Origin: Cryobacterium roopkundense
Lineage (GTDB): Bacteria > Actinomycetota > Actinomycetes > Actinomycetales > Microbacteriaceae
Assembly (NCBI RefSeq): GCF_014200405.1
Contig: NZ_JACHBQ010000001.1
Span: forward strand, 3,782,001-3,846,000
Direction of reading: 5' to 3'
DNA: 64,000 bases
Shown: in pieces, positions 25,555-34,554 of the stretch
Layout: each line of letters begins with the position of its first letter
How positions within the stretch are numbered: position 1 is the first letter of the stretch
Notes under the pieces: model-generated
Seen by the model: only the letters and a program-made list of their open reading frames with translations
Told to the model about the DNA's origin: nothing
Databases searched by the model: none
Made by a program: the position numbers and the translations under genes

Positions 25555-26994
25555 ATGTCTCAATCAATATCGGGATCGGGGAACAAGAGGCTCGCGCTCT
25601 TTCTCATCGCGCTCGCGCAGTTCGTCGTGATCATGGACACCTCAATCGTGGGCGTGGCGTTGCCCCGAATGCAGGAGGAGCTCGGTTTCAGCCCTGAGAA
25701 CCTCTCGTGGGTTTTCAACGCCTACGTCATCACCTTCGGTGGGCTCCTACTGCTCGGTGGGCGTCTTGCGGATGTCTTCGGCGCCCGGCGGATGTTCACC
25801 ACTGGCTGGGTCGTACTGCTCGCTGGCTCCGCAGTAGCGGGGCTCGCCGGAAACGTCGCGTTCGAGTTGATCGGGCGCGGCGTGCAGGGAGCCGGTGCGG
25901 CACTCATAGCACCCGCGGCACTCACGCTGCTGATGAAGACGTTCGGGTCGAGCCCGAAGGAGCTCGGCGGCGCGCTGGCCCTCTACGGTGCGGCCGCTCC
26001 GGCCGGGGGAACGGCAGGCGTCTTCCTCGGCGGGGTCATCACCGAGTACCTGTCATGGCCATGGGTCTTCTTCATCAATATCCCGCTGGCCCTCGTGGTC
26101 TTCGCCCTCGTCGGCAGGGCGCTCTCGGCCGACGGACCGCGGATTCGCGGCTCCATCGACATCGCCGGTGCCCTATTAGTTACCGCTGGACTTGCCCTCG
26201 GTGTCTTCGCGATCGTCCGAGCACCCGAGGCTGGATGGGCCAGTCTTGAAACGTGGGCAACTCTCGCCGGAGCGATCGCCCTGCTGGGATTGTTTGTGCT
26301 CGTTCAGGCTCGGAGGAAGCAGCCGCTGATGCGGCTGTCGATCCTCCGGATCCCAAATTTGGCCGCGGCCAACCTCGCCCAGCTGTTGCTTGCGGCCGCG
26401 TGGATCCCTATGTGGTTCTTCTTGAATCTCTACCTGCAACAAGTTCTGGGCTACTCGGCGTTCCCCAGCGGTGCCGCGTTGCTACCGATGACCGCATTCA
26501 TCATGATCACCATGATTGTGCTTGCACCGCGACTGACGGCGCGATTCGGGTCGAAAGCGATGACGGTGAGTGGTCTTATCGCGCTCGCAAGCGCCCTGAT
26601 GTGGTTGTCCTTCGTCCGCGTGGATGGAAACTTCTGGGTGGATGTCCTCCCTGCCTCGCTTCTGGCCGCACTCGGAATGTCTCTGGCGTTCATCCCGACC
26701 CTCGGCACGGCCATCTCCAGCGCCCCGCCGGCGGAGGGCGGCCTCGCTTCCGGCCTCGTCAACACCAGCTACCAGGTCGGATCCGCACTCGGCCTTGCGG
26801 CGATGACAGCACTTGCAGCCGCCAACGGTGCGACGGAAAGTGGGAACCCGCCGGCGCTGACCGCTGGATTCTCTTCAGTATTCATCGGCGCAGCCGTGAT
26901 TGCCCTCGCCGGCGCTCTGCTAGCTGCGATCACGCTTCATGCGCCCACGCGCGCGCCAGTGATCGAAAAAGAAACCATCGCCATTCGCGACTGA
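25555..26994 (+). CDS. MFS exporter, DHA2 (EmrB/QacA) type, behind copper boxes
   Basis: The 479-aa membrane protein has about fourteen helices, with FVVIMDTSIVGVALPRMQ in helix 1 and GGRLADVFGARRMF in loop 2-3, plus FINIPLALVVF in helix 6. The first helix keeps the MD(T)S..VALP pattern of drug:H+ antiporters. The ATG at 25555 follows GAAGGGAATCTGGA. It diverges from copZ across 147 bp that contain three CsoR-like boxes. A role in metal-induced export, of a drug or of a metal-chelating metabolite, is inference from this placement. It ends in a strong hairpin at 27000-27036. Confidence 0.85.
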   Translation: MSQSISGSGNKRLALFLIALAQFVVIMDTSIVGVALPRMQEELGFSPENLSWVFNAYVITFGGLLLLGGRLADVFGARRMFTTGWVVLLAGSAVAGLAGNVAFELIGRGVQGAGAALIAPAALTLLMKTFGSSPKELGGALALYGAAAPAGGTAGVFLGGVITEYLSWPWVFFINIPLALVVFALVGRALSADGPRIRGSIDIAGALLVTAGLALGVFAIVRAPEAGWASLETWATLAGAIALLGLFVLVQARRKQPLMRLSILRIPNLAAANLAQLLLAAAWIPMWFFLNLYLQQVLGYSAFPSGAALLPMTAFIMITMIVLAPRLTARFGSKAMTVSGLIALASALMWLSFVRVDGNFWVDVLPASLLAALGMSLAFIPTLGTAISSAPPAEGGLASGLVNTSYQVGSALGLAAMTALAAANGATESGNPPALTAGFSSVFIGAAVIALAGALLAAITLHAPTRAPVIEKETIAIRD

Positions 26995-26999
26995 AAGCG

Positions 27000-27036
27000 G
27001 TCGGGTGCGGTCACAGTATCCGTGACCGCACCCGAC
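27000..27036 (+). terminator. 15-bp perfect hairpin after the MFS gene
   Basis: GTCGGGTGCGGTCAC and GTGACCGCACCCGAC are exact inverted copies separated by 7 bases, starting 5 bp after the stop codon at 26994. There is no U run after it, as is common for actinobacterial terminators. Confidence 0.85.
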
Positions 27037-27331
27037 AGACCGTTACCGTGTTCATTGCCTTGGATGGTGTGAATCGGTAGTGATCTTAACCCCGGGTGGT
27101 GGAAACCTCAGTGCAGGAGAGCCGACCCCAGTCCACCGCCGCGCAGAACGCGCGGCGTTGTCGACTGGAATCATTCCCTGATCCTAGGGCAGTCGCGGAA
27201 ACTCATATCTAGCGGCAGATCCGAGGGGTCCGTTGAATAGAATTCGGGCAGTTCGCTCGTCACCATGAGGAAAACCCTGAGCGGGAAAATCTCACTTGCT
27301 CGCAAGGAAAGCAACCAATAGACTTGCCTCT
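27037..27331. other. non-coding spacer
   Basis: These 295 bp between the terminator and the next gene hold no convincing reading frame. A short repeat-like GC block (CCGCCGCGCAGAACGCGCGGCG) and AT-richer sequence near the end are the only visible features; a promoter for the 27332 gene should lie here but I cannot place it. Confidence 0.4.
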
Positions 27332-27802
27332 ATGGAAAACAACTTGTCATCCGGCCAATCTAGTCAGCAAAGTGACGCCGCGGTTCTCTTGGGTGACCTT
27401 GAGTCTGACCGCGCGGGCCTTGTCGAGCGCCTCAAGGAGCCGAAGTGGTTCGCCCCTGCATTCGGCGCGTTGGCAGCGATCTTCATCTCGACACCGGTGC
27501 TGCCAGAGACGTTCAACCGCGGGTTTGTACTGACATCGATCGTCATGACTGGCGGCTTGCTGGTTCTCGGCTATCAGCGGGTGACAGGCATCAAACTCCT
27601 CCGCTTCCGGGTACTCGAAGGTGTGCTGTTCGGAATCGCCATATTGACCACACTGTTCTTTTTCAGCGTCTCGCTCGGACTTGCCGCCAGCGGGCTCCCC
27701 TTGTGGATCATTGCCTCCACGATCGCCGGGTTCCTGGCCGCGACAGGTCTTGCCCTACTCGGTGCCTCGGCTATGCGGGAGCGTGTACGCGATGTCGTCT
27801 GA
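27332..27802 (+). CDS. small integral membrane protein, four helices
   Basis: The 156-aa protein starts with a polar stretch (MENNLSSGQSSQQSD). Around four hydrophobic segments follow: FAPAFGALAAIFISTPVL, TSIVMTGGLLVLGY, VLFGIAILTTLFFFSVSL and IIASTIAGFLAATGLAL. No enzymatic motif is visible. The ATG at 27332 is chosen over a start at 27296, which adds an unlikely basic MLARKATNRLAS. The end overlaps the next gene by 11 bp. Pairing with a small winged-helix regulator is a common arrangement in which the regulator controls the membrane partner. Confidence 0.65.
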   Translation: MENNLSSGQSSQQSDAAVLLGDLESDRAGLVERLKEPKWFAPAFGALAAIFISTPVLPETFNRGFVLTSIVMTGGLLVLGYQRVTGIKLLRFRVLEGVLFGIAILTTLFFFSVSLGLAASGLPLWIIASTIAGFLAATGLALLGASAMRERVRDVV

Positions 27803-28109
27803 AGGCTCTTTCAACGAACTCGTTCATGAACCGATACGACTGCGCATCTGCGGTCTGCTGCGCGCCGTCGATGAACTCGACTTCGCCGTACTCAGAGACA
27901 CCCTTGGCATCAGCGATGCCGCTCTCTCGAAGCACCTCAAGGTACTTGCGACGGCAGGTTTCGTGACTTCGAAAAAGATCGCCTCGGAGGCACGCGCCGA
28001 CGCGCGACGACTGACATGGCTTCGACTCACGGACGTTGGCAGGGGTGTCTTCGACGACCACATCCGGGCGTTGAGGAAGATTGCGGCTGGCACCGACGCC
28101 TTCGCCTAA
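27792..28109 (+). CDS. winged-helix transcriptional regulator (HTH_34/ArsR-like)
   Basis: This 105-aa protein consists of one winged helix. The N-terminal part reads HEPIRLRICGLLRAVDELDF, and the recognition helix is GISDAALSKHLKVLATAGFV. The sequence then continues as a basic wing (SKKIASEARADARRLTWLRLT). This shape is typical of the short ArsR/MarR-like regulators. There are no cysteine pairs for metal sensing, so a metal role despite the nearby copper genes is not supported. The ATG at 27792 overlaps the end of the membrane protein gene, so the two are co-translated. Confidence 0.8.
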   Translation: MSSEGSFNELVHEPIRLRICGLLRAVDELDFAVLRDTLGISDAALSKHLKVLATAGFVTSKKIASEARADARRLTWLRLTDVGRGVFDDHIRALRKIAAGTDAFA

Positions 28110-28197
28110 CAGGGCCGCTTGGATCGTGCTGACCAAGGTCGCGTCCCACTGGTGCGCCGTTTAGCGAACACGGAACGCCTCCCAAAAGGGAACCAAA

Positions 28198-28219
28198 AGC
28201 CACATATATAGATGTGGCT
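28198..28219 (+). terminator. 8-bp hairpin in the spacer after the regulator gene
   Basis: AGCCACAT and ATGTGGCT pair around the AT-rich loop ATATAG, 88 bp after the stop at 28109. It may be a weak terminator; no U run follows. Confidence 0.3.
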
Positions 28220-28348
28220 GAAGAGTGGCGGTGTACTTTCGCCGCAGAATGGTGGCATCGCTGCCCGCAAGCCGGACAGCTACTGCGACAGATCTATGCT
28301 GATCTATGTATCTGCCCAATGCCCTGAGTCCGTGTCAGAGGGGAACGT

Positions 28349-28873
28349 TTACGGGACGAGTGGCGACACCCTTGGGGAAGAGCCCGTCACCGTGCTAGGG
28401 AGTTCGTCCGCATACCCTCGCAAGGATCTCTTGTAGCTCTCGAGCGTTGGCACGAGAGCGAGAAGCGCTGTCCGAAGGGCGTCTCCGTAGCGACCCTCGC
28501 CGGACAGCGCCAGCGCGAGAAACGCCTGCCGCGCAGGTTCATCAACACCTGACATCGGAGCAGCTTCAAGCATCGATACCGCTTCGGCTGATTCCCCCAC
28601 ATTTCGCAGCGTGCTCGCCAATTGGATGAAAACCCGCGTCGCGCGTTCCCCTTCGAGCCCCGTCTCGAGCGCAGCTCGATACAGCGGGATCGCTTCAGGC
28701 TCCAACCCCAGAGAATCGTAGACGCCACCCAGCTCGAACAAGGCTGCAGCATCGCCTGCAGGGCGTTCCGCAACGAGGGATCGCATCCTTGTAATCGCGT
28801 TCTGCGGATCTGACTCATCGAAATCATGCTCGTAGAAGTCGTCGATCCTCTGGTCCCAAGCCGCGTCAATCAT
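28349..28873 (-). CDS. tetratricopeptide-repeat protein
   Basis: The 174-aa soluble protein is built of helical pairs. The middle shows a clear TPR: AALFELGGVYDSLGLEPEAIPLYRAAL, followed by RVFIQLASTLRNVGESAEAVSML and FLALALSGEGRYGDALRTALLAL. TPR proteins bind partner proteins; nothing catalytic is visible. ATG 28873 (MIDAAWDQRIDDF) is preceded by GAGG 9-12 bases upstream and fits the family start better than ATG 28912. The gene diverges from the acetyltransferase at 29011. Base composition is less GC-rich than in the neighbouring core genes, which hints at acquisition. Confidence 0.75.
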   Translation of the reverse strand: MIDAAWDQRIDDFYEHDFDESDPQNAITRMRSLVAERPAGDAAALFELGGVYDSLGLEPEAIPLYRAALETGLEGERATRVFIQLASTLRNVGESAEAVSMLEAAPMSGVDEPARQAFLALALSGEGRYGDALRTALLALVPTLESYKRSLRGYADELPSTVTGSSPRVSPLVP

Positions 28874-29010
28874 AAGTTCAGCCTCGCACAGCATCAAAGA
28901 AATGGTGCTCAACTGCCATCACTCCTGCCGCCTGTTCGCCGTCCCCGTATAGGGAACCCTCTACGGGACGCACGCAGCGTGCCACGAACATGCTCGTACT
29001 ATTGGTGCGT

Positions 29011-29550
29011 ATGAATACAAAGTTCACGGTTCGCCCGGCGATACCAGCAGACGCCGCGGCCATGGCCTATATTCACGTCGCGACCTGGCAAGAGACGTAT
29101 CGGGGTCTCATGACTGACGAAATGTTGGACGACCCGGAGTTCGTATTGACCAGACAACAGTTCTGGACGATCGGACTGTCGGATGAGAGATTCGCTCATC
29201 ATCGAGTTGCCGTTGCCGAGATGGACGGCAAACTGATCGGGATTGCTCAGAGCGCCGAGCCCACGGATGCCGATGCCACCTGGAGCCAGCAGCTCAACAT
29301 TTTGTACGTGCTTGCCTCCGCGCACGGAATCGGAGCGGGACGAAGCCTTCTTCAGGCTGTGATTTCTAACGACACCGCTGCCGCGCTATGGGTAGCAGAC
29401 CCAAATCCTCGAGCCCAGGCTCTCTACCGCAAGCATGGTTTCCTTCCGGACGGAACTCTTAAGGAAGAATATGGAATCAGGGAGATTCGAATGGTTCGAC
29501 GGGTACGGAGCACGTCACCAGAGTCCGAAATCGCAGCCACTCCCGCCTGA
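29011..29550 (+). CDS. GNAT-family N-acetyltransferase
   Basis: The 179-aa enzyme transfers an acetyl group from acetyl-CoA to an amine. The first strand and helix are VRPAIPADAAAMAYIHVATWQETYRGLM, the usual opening of this group. The pyrophosphate-binding segment is HGIGAGRSLLQAVI near residue 108, and LWVADPNPRAQALYRKHGF is the typical C-terminal motif. The substrate is unknown. The ATG at 29011 is preferred over ATG 28990 because the fold begins a few residues later. Confidence 0.85.
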   Translation: MNTKFTVRPAIPADAAAMAYIHVATWQETYRGLMTDEMLDDPEFVLTRQQFWTIGLSDERFAHHRVAVAEMDGKLIGIAQSAEPTDADATWSQQLNILYVLASAHGIGAGRSLLQAVISNDTAAALWVADPNPRAQALYRKHGFLPDGTLKEEYGIREIRMVRRVRSTSPESEIAATPA

Positions 29551-29565
29551 AAACTCATCGTCGGC

Positions 29566-29919
29566 TTGCCTCTCGCAACGAGTGTTGAACGAGGACAACA
29601 TGCCAGGAGCTCACTCGACGCGGATTCCGTCGGCAGGGCCGTTGAAGCCGCCCACCGACGCAACGCACGCACAGTGATCGAAGCTGCTCTCTCGACAGCT
29701 TCCCCCGAAGATATGGACTTCTTTCAGGCCATGGCCACAGACGACGGTCCGTCGGCCACCGGCGATATCGGGCGGCGGCTGGGCGCCAAGACGAACCTTG
29801 TCGCCAATTACCGGGCACGGCTGCTGGCAGCCGGACTCATGGAAACGGCCGGGTACGGAATAGTCGACTTCGCCATGCCCGGCCCGCGACGGTATCTCAG
29901 GTCGAAGCACACGGCCTGA
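29566..29919 (+). pseudogene. orphan C-terminal piece of an AAA-type ATPase
   Basis: The open frame (117 codons from a TTG) ends MPGPRRYLRSKHTA. Its second half, SPEDMDFFQAMATDDGPSAT, and GDIGRRLGAKTNLVANYRAR and LLAAGLMETAGYGIVDFAMPG, match the winged-helix end of actinobacterial ATP-binding proteins that act like ORC/AAA ATPases. No Walker motifs or ATPase core precede it; the upstream sequence is the acetyltransferase gene and its spacer. This is therefore most likely a deletion remnant. It could also be expressed as a small DNA-binding domain, but no good ribosome site is seen. Confidence 0.55.
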
Positions 29920-30013
29920 CCGACGGAGTCCAGGAAAGCCCGTCAACTACCCGTAGGCGGCACAGGAACGAGCGGCCGAAATTCGGCGTTGAGTGGCCGT
30001 CGCGCCAGATCGG

Positions 30014-30769
30014 TTAGCGGCGGGCGCGGTAAGCGGCGCGCACCTCCGGGCTGAGGTGTTCCGTGGCGTAGCTGAGCGCCGTGCGGGGCATCTCGGCCGC
30101 ATGCTCGTCGAGGAACGCGAGCAGCAAGGCGCGGTCGATGCGCTTGCCGACCTCGCGCAACATCCAGCCGACGGCCTTGTGCATGAGTGGTTCCCGGTCG
30201 TCGAGCAGCCGCGCGGCCAGCTCGAGCGACGTGCTCGCGTCGCCACGCATGATGAGTCCGAGGCTGCCGACCATGGCGACACGGCGCTGCCAGAGCACTT
30301 GGCTAACGGCGAGCTCGAGCATCACGTCGCGTGGCCGGTCGAACAGGTAGGTTCCCACGAGCGTGGGGGCGGAGCAGTCCACGAGGTCCCAGTTGTTCAC
30401 CCGGCCCCGACGCACGGCGGCGAGGTAGTCTGTGGCCAGTCGAGTGCGGGCGGCAGCGTCGAAGCCGGCGGGCTTGCTCGCGCGCTCGAACTGGGCTACC
30501 AGGATGAGCAGCCCGGTGAGGCGCTGTTCATGCACCTCACTGTCGAGCAGCAGGTCTATCTCGCGCTGGGGCAGCGCCGCAAAGGTCTTGACCACCGTGC
30601 GCACCACCGGCATCTTGAGCCCGATGAACACGTCACCCTCGCCATATTGGCCGGGTCCGGTCTGAAAGAATCGCGCAACGCCCAGCGCGAGTTCGGGGTC
30701 GGCCAGTGTTGCGAGCGTGTCTTTCACAGCGGATGCCGTAAGCGGTGAGTTGAGCGCAGCATCCGTCAT
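30014..30769 (-). CDS. DNA alkylation repair protein (AlkD-like, HEAT-like repeats)
   Basis: The 251-aa all-helical protein belongs to the AlkC/AlkD superfamily that removes alkylated bases without flipping them. The family signatures are GEGDVFIGLKMPVVRTVVK near residue 42, VNNWDLVDCSAPTLVG near 120 and LMHKAVGWMLREVGKR near 200. The Trp-Asp in NWDLVD corresponds to the residues that line the DNA-lesion pocket in AlkD. The ATG at 30769 lies 9 bp after the permease stop on the same strand, so they may be co-transcribed. Confidence 0.85.
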   Translation of the reverse strand: MTDAALNSPLTASAVKDTLATLADPELALGVARFFQTGPGQYGEGDVFIGLKMPVVRTVVKTFAALPQREIDLLLDSEVHEQRLTGLLILVAQFERASKPAGFDAAARTRLATDYLAAVRRGRVNNWDLVDCSAPTLVGTYLFDRPRDVMLELAVSQVLWQRRVAMVGSLGLIMRGDASTSLELAARLLDDREPLMHKAVGWMLREVGKRIDRALLLAFLDEHAAEMPRTALSYATEHLSPEVRAAYRARR

Positions 30770-30778
30770 GAATGCACT

Positions 30779-32167
30779 CTAATGCGACCCCAGGCTCGCG
30801 AGCAGACGCTCCTCGGCGTCGGCGCCCGGAGCGATTCCGGCTGGGATGCGGAGGTAGAAGAACAGCCCTCCGACCCACCACAGACCGAACAGAACCCATG
30901 GCTCGAACGACAACGCGGCTGGCATGCCGGGCATGTACAGGCTCAGCAGGGCCAGGCAGAGGGCTGCCGCGAGAACGCCGATCACGATCCCGCCATTTCC
31001 CTTGCCGCCGACACGCAGCGGGCGGTCCATCTTCGGTTCGCGGCGGCGCAGCACCACGAAGGCGACGGCCACAAGAATGTAGGCCATCACGATGCTCGGC
31101 GCACCGGAGTCAACGAGCCAGCCGAGCATTTGCGTGCCGAAGAACGGGGCGATGAACGACAGTGAACCGATGAAAATGAGAGCGTTCGTGGGCGTGCGAA
31201 ACGTCGGGTGCAGCACGCCGAACCAGGCCGGCAGCATGCCTGAGCGTGCCATCGAGAACATCAGGCGGGAGGCGCCGAGCAGCAGCGAGTTCCACGAGGT
31301 GAGGATTCCGGCGATGCCGCCGGCAATCAGCACCTTGGCCATCACGTCGCTGCCGAACAGGGCGCCCATGGCATCGGCGGTGGCGATATCTGCCTGGCCG
31401 ATCTCGGCGGCGCTCATCGACGACGAGGTGGTCAGCACGATCATGACGTACCAGATGGTTGCGAGGATGACGGCAATGACCACGAGCTTGCCGATCTGGC
31501 GCGGCGCCACGTTGACCTCTTCCGCGGACTGCGGAATCACGTCGAAGCCCACGAACAGGAAGGGCACCACAACGAGCACAGCGAAGAAGCCGCCCATGCC
31601 GCCCGTGAAGAACGGCTCCATGTGCACGGTGGAACCACCGGTGAAGGAGCCGAACATGAGCATCGCGCCGATGATCAGCAGGAAGAGAACGACGAAGGTC
31701 TGCACGACCCCGGCCAGTTTCACTCCGCGAATGTTGATGCCGGTGATGACGACGGCCGCGAGGGCACCCACGAGGGCCCACGTGAGGTAGACCTGCTCGC
31801 CGGCAATCTGCCAGAGCGGGATCTGGCTCAGGTTAGGAAAGAGATACCCGGCGGTGCGCGGCAGGGCGACGGCCTCGAAGGCCGCGATGGTGACGTAGCC
31901 GCCGGTGATCGCCCAGGACCCCACGAACGACCAGCGCGGCCCCATCGCCCGTAGCAGAAAGTTGTGCTCTCCGCCCGCCTTCGGCATGGCCGCGGTGAGT
32001 TCCGCGTAGGTGAGGCCCACGATACCCATGATGACCCCGCCGGCGATCATGGCCGAGACGGCACCCATGGTGCCGGCATCGTTGATCCAGCCGCCGGTCA
32101 GCACCACCCAGCCGAAGCCGATCATGGCGCCGAAGCCGAGAGCGAGCGCGTCTCGGTTGCCGAGCAC
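30779..32167 (-). CDS. APC-superfamily amino acid permease
   Basis: This 462-aa protein has about twelve helices. It opens LGNRDALALGFGAMIGFGWV, the glycine-rich helix 1 of the amino acid-polyamine-organocation family, and helix 6 shows PFLFVGFDVIPQSAEEVNV. The substrate is unknown. The annotated start is GTG 32167, but the family normally has residues before LLKVLGNRDAL, and the frame stays open upstream with no ATG, GTG or TTG. An ATC codon at 32209 is preceded by GGGGGA 4 bases away and would add THHKPDTSLLK, so a rare start or a start lost to error should be considered. Confidence 0.85.
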   Translation of the reverse strand: MLGNRDALALGFGAMIGFGWVVLTGGWINDAGTMGAVSAMIAGGVIMGIVGLTYAELTAAMPKAGGEHNFLLRAMGPRWSFVGSWAITGGYVTIAAFEAVALPRTAGYLFPNLSQIPLWQIAGEQVYLTWALVGALAAVVITGINIRGVKLAGVVQTFVVLFLLIIGAMLMFGSFTGGSTVHMEPFFTGGMGGFFAVLVVVPFLFVGFDVIPQSAEEVNVAPRQIGKLVVIAVILATIWYVMIVLTTSSSMSAAEIGQADIATADAMGALFGSDVMAKVLIAGGIAGILTSWNSLLLGASRLMFSMARSGMLPAWFGVLHPTFRTPTNALIFIGSLSFIAPFFGTQMLGWLVDSGAPSIVMAYILVAVAFVVLRRREPKMDRPLRVGGKGNGGIVIGVLAAALCLALLSLYMPGMPAALSFEPWVLFGLWWVGGLFFYLRIPAGIAPGADAEERLLASLGSH

Positions 32168-32420
32168 CTTCAGCAGTGACGTATCCGGTTTGTGGTGCGT
32201 GGCAGCGATGGTGTCCCCCGTTGTTTTTCTTTGACTCTGTCATATACCGGCGCCGATTCTCGGCGTGCACGGACATTCTGCGCGATGCGGCGGGGTCGCG
32301 ACGCGCAATTGCTGCGAGAAATTGCAAGAAAACGCCGGTCTTCCCTCGATACGCTTAGGACTTGCGCATTTACTGCGCGCCCAGTCGCAACCGCGGCGAT
32401 TCACAGGACGGGAGGTTCCC

Positions 32421-33821
32421 ATGTCGATGTCAATGAAAGAAACAAGTGTTGTAGAAGCACTAGTCGGTGAGCCCGAGGTTCTCGAAGACGCCGCCGCACT
32501 CACCACGCACCCCGCCTGGCTTCGCCTCAAGGCCGCAGCCACCGCGCTGCAGGCCATGCAGGCCCAGGACGGCTCGGTAGCCGACGCCGCACTCCACGCG
32601 GATGCCGCGGCATCCGTTGCGCAGATCACTACCGCTGTCGAGGAACTCGCGCCGCAGTTCCCCACAGACGCCGGGTACCTCACGGCACTCGTCGCCGACT
32701 TCGACCGCTGGGTGAGCGAAAGCTTCGGCGTGCCGGATTTCTTCGACGCGCTCTTGCAGTTCCAGCCGCAGCAGAATCGCATCGACGGCCTCGCGCACCT
32801 CGTGGTCTTTCCGATGTACACGCAGAACGGCAGCACGAACCGGCTCGTGGAGGCGGTGCTGATCGAGGTGATCTGGCCGCGTTTCATCGCCGAGCTCGAG
32901 GAGGAGTACTCCAACAAGCTGTTCGTGCCGATTCGTTTTCTGGACTTCACGCCCGGGTACGACACCAACTCTGCGGTGCTGTTTCCCGAGACCGTGGCGA
33001 TGCGCGAGATTCCCACGTTCACGTGGGGAGCGATCTTCGCCGACCGCGAGGCCGCGAGGTTCCGGCGAGTCGTGCGGGCGGCGTCAGAGATCACCCGTCT
33101 GGAGCTGCCGGCCGAGGCAGCGAGCCTGCTCGATGACCAGCATCTCACCGAGGAAACCTTCGTGATGTGGGACCTCATCCACGACCGCACGCATATGCGC
33201 GGCGACCTGCCGTTCGACCCGTTCATGATCAAGCAGCGCATGCCGTTCTTCCTATATTCGCTTGAGGAACTGCGTTGCGACCTGACCGCGTTCCGGGAGT
33301 CGGTCACGATCGAACGCGACGACAAGGCGAGCCCCGAGGCACGCAAGCACGCGAAACTCGTGCAGTACGCCGTGATCTTCGACCGTATCTTCAGGTTCTC
33401 GATCACCGGCAGCCGGGTGCGCAACTACGACGGTCTCGGCGGCCAGCTGCTGTTCGCCTGGATGCACCAGCACCACGTGCTGCACTGGACCGACACGCGC
33501 CTCACGTTTGACTGGGATGCGGTGCCCGACGTGGTCATCGCCCTCGGCAAGCAGATCGACGACCTGTACTGGGCGTCGATCGACCGGCCGAAGAAGGCAC
33601 ACTGGCTCGCCGCGTACGCCATGATCGCCGAGACCCTCACCCCGAACCCGGCCTCGGTCTGGGCGCAGGGGCTGTCGCGCGAGGTGCTCGCGGGCCCGCC
33701 CAAGGGCTACACCGACGAGGTTCTCGACGACGAATTCCCGCTGTCAATGTTCTTCGAGGCGCTTGACAAGAAAATGAAAACTGTCATCGCGTCAACGGCT
33801 GGCATCACGGCCAATGACTAG
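32421..33821 (+). CDS. DUF6421 family protein
   Basis: This 466-aa soluble protein matches the actinobacterial DUF6421 group as I remember it; no function is known. Recognisable conserved blocks are HLVVFPMYTQNGSTNRLVEA around residue 132, FTPGYDTNSAVLFPETV around 176, VMWDLIHDRTHMRGDLPFDP around 250 and FAWMHQHHVLHWTD near 345. The clustered His/Asp (HDRTH, HQHHVLHW) could bind a metal, but this is inference. A strong ribosome site GGAGG is 6 bases before ATG 32421. The stop is 8 bp before an SDR gene, and the two likely form an operon. Confidence 0.8.
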   Translation: MSMSMKETSVVEALVGEPEVLEDAAALTTHPAWLRLKAAATALQAMQAQDGSVADAALHADAAASVAQITTAVEELAPQFPTDAGYLTALVADFDRWVSESFGVPDFFDALLQFQPQQNRIDGLAHLVVFPMYTQNGSTNRLVEAVLIEVIWPRFIAELEEEYSNKLFVPIRFLDFTPGYDTNSAVLFPETVAMREIPTFTWGAIFADREAARFRRVVRAASEITRLELPAEAASLLDDQHLTEETFVMWDLIHDRTHMRGDLPFDPFMIKQRMPFFLYSLEELRCDLTAFRESVTIERDDKASPEARKHAKLVQYAVIFDRIFRFSITGSRVRNYDGLGGQLLFAWMHQHHVLHWTDTRLTFDWDAVPDVVIALGKQIDDLYWASIDRPKKAHWLAAYAMIAETLTPNPASVWAQGLSREVLAGPPKGYTDEVLDDEFPLSMFFEALDKKMKTVIASTAGITAND

Positions 33822-33829
33822 GTCTGACG

Positions 33830-34480
33830 ATGATTGAGGCTGTCGCTGGACGCACCGTGCTGATCGCCGGTGCGTCCAGCGCGGCCGGTCGGGCAACGGC
33901 CACCGCGCTCACGGAAGCCGGCGCGCGCGTCATCGCTGTGGGTTCCAACGCCGACAGACTGCAGTCCGTCTCGGCCGAGGCTCACTACGTGTGCAACCTC
34001 GCCGACTTCGCCGCCGTGCAGCACCTCGCTGAGACGGTTCACTCCGATCTCGGCGCGATCGATGGTCTCGTGCACCTGGTGGGCGGATGGCGCGGTGGCG
34101 GCGGACTCGCCGGCCAGACCGACGAAGACTACGCGTTCCTTCACGAACACGTGGTCACGACGCTGCGCAACACCACGCGGGCATTCAACGCCGACCTGCT
34201 GGCCTCCCCGGTCGGCCGCCTGGCGATCGTGTCGTCGGTCTCCGTGGACCGGCCAACGCCCGGCGGCGCGAACTACGCCGCGGTGAAGGCGTCCGCCGAA
34301 ACATGGACGCGCGCCGTCGCCTACGGTTTCGCGAAGGCCGGGTCCGAAGCCGCAGCGGTCATCTTCGTGGTGAAAGCCCTCGAGGGCCTCGAAGCCGAGC
34401 TGGGTGCTCGCGTGATCGGCCTGTGGGACAGTGCTGCGGCGGACGTCAACAACACTCGCATCCCGCTCAGCACCGACTGA
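33830..34480 (+). CDS. short-chain dehydrogenase paired with the DUF6421 gene
   Basis: The 216-aa SDR has the cofactor loop GASSAAGRATA near residue 14, the catalytic Ser in IVSSVSVDRP and the catalytic pair in NYAAVKA (YxxxK). It lacks the usual NNAG and shows HLVGGWRGG in its place. It is at the short end for the family. The ATG at 33830 is 8 bp after the DUF6421 stop, so co-expression is likely. Its substrate is unknown; the partner may supply or use the product. Confidence 0.85.
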   Translation: MIEAVAGRTVLIAGASSAAGRATATALTEAGARVIAVGSNADRLQSVSAEAHYVCNLADFAAVQHLAETVHSDLGAIDGLVHLVGGWRGGGGLAGQTDEDYAFLHEHVVTTLRNTTRAFNADLLASPVGRLAIVSSVSVDRPTPGGANYAAVKASAETWTRAVAYGFAKAGSEAAAVIFVVKALEGLEAELGARVIGLWDSAAADVNNTRIPLSTD

Positions 34481-34554
34481 CGTAGGGTGCCGTCCGGGCA
34501 CGCGGCCAGACGGCCCGCCCCCGGGCGGTGCTCTGCGGAGACTAGCGTGTAGCC

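Noticed and set aside
28212..28436. 74-codon plus frame after the winged-helix gene
   Set aside because: It overlaps the 3' end of the TPR gene in antisense and has no protein-like pattern.
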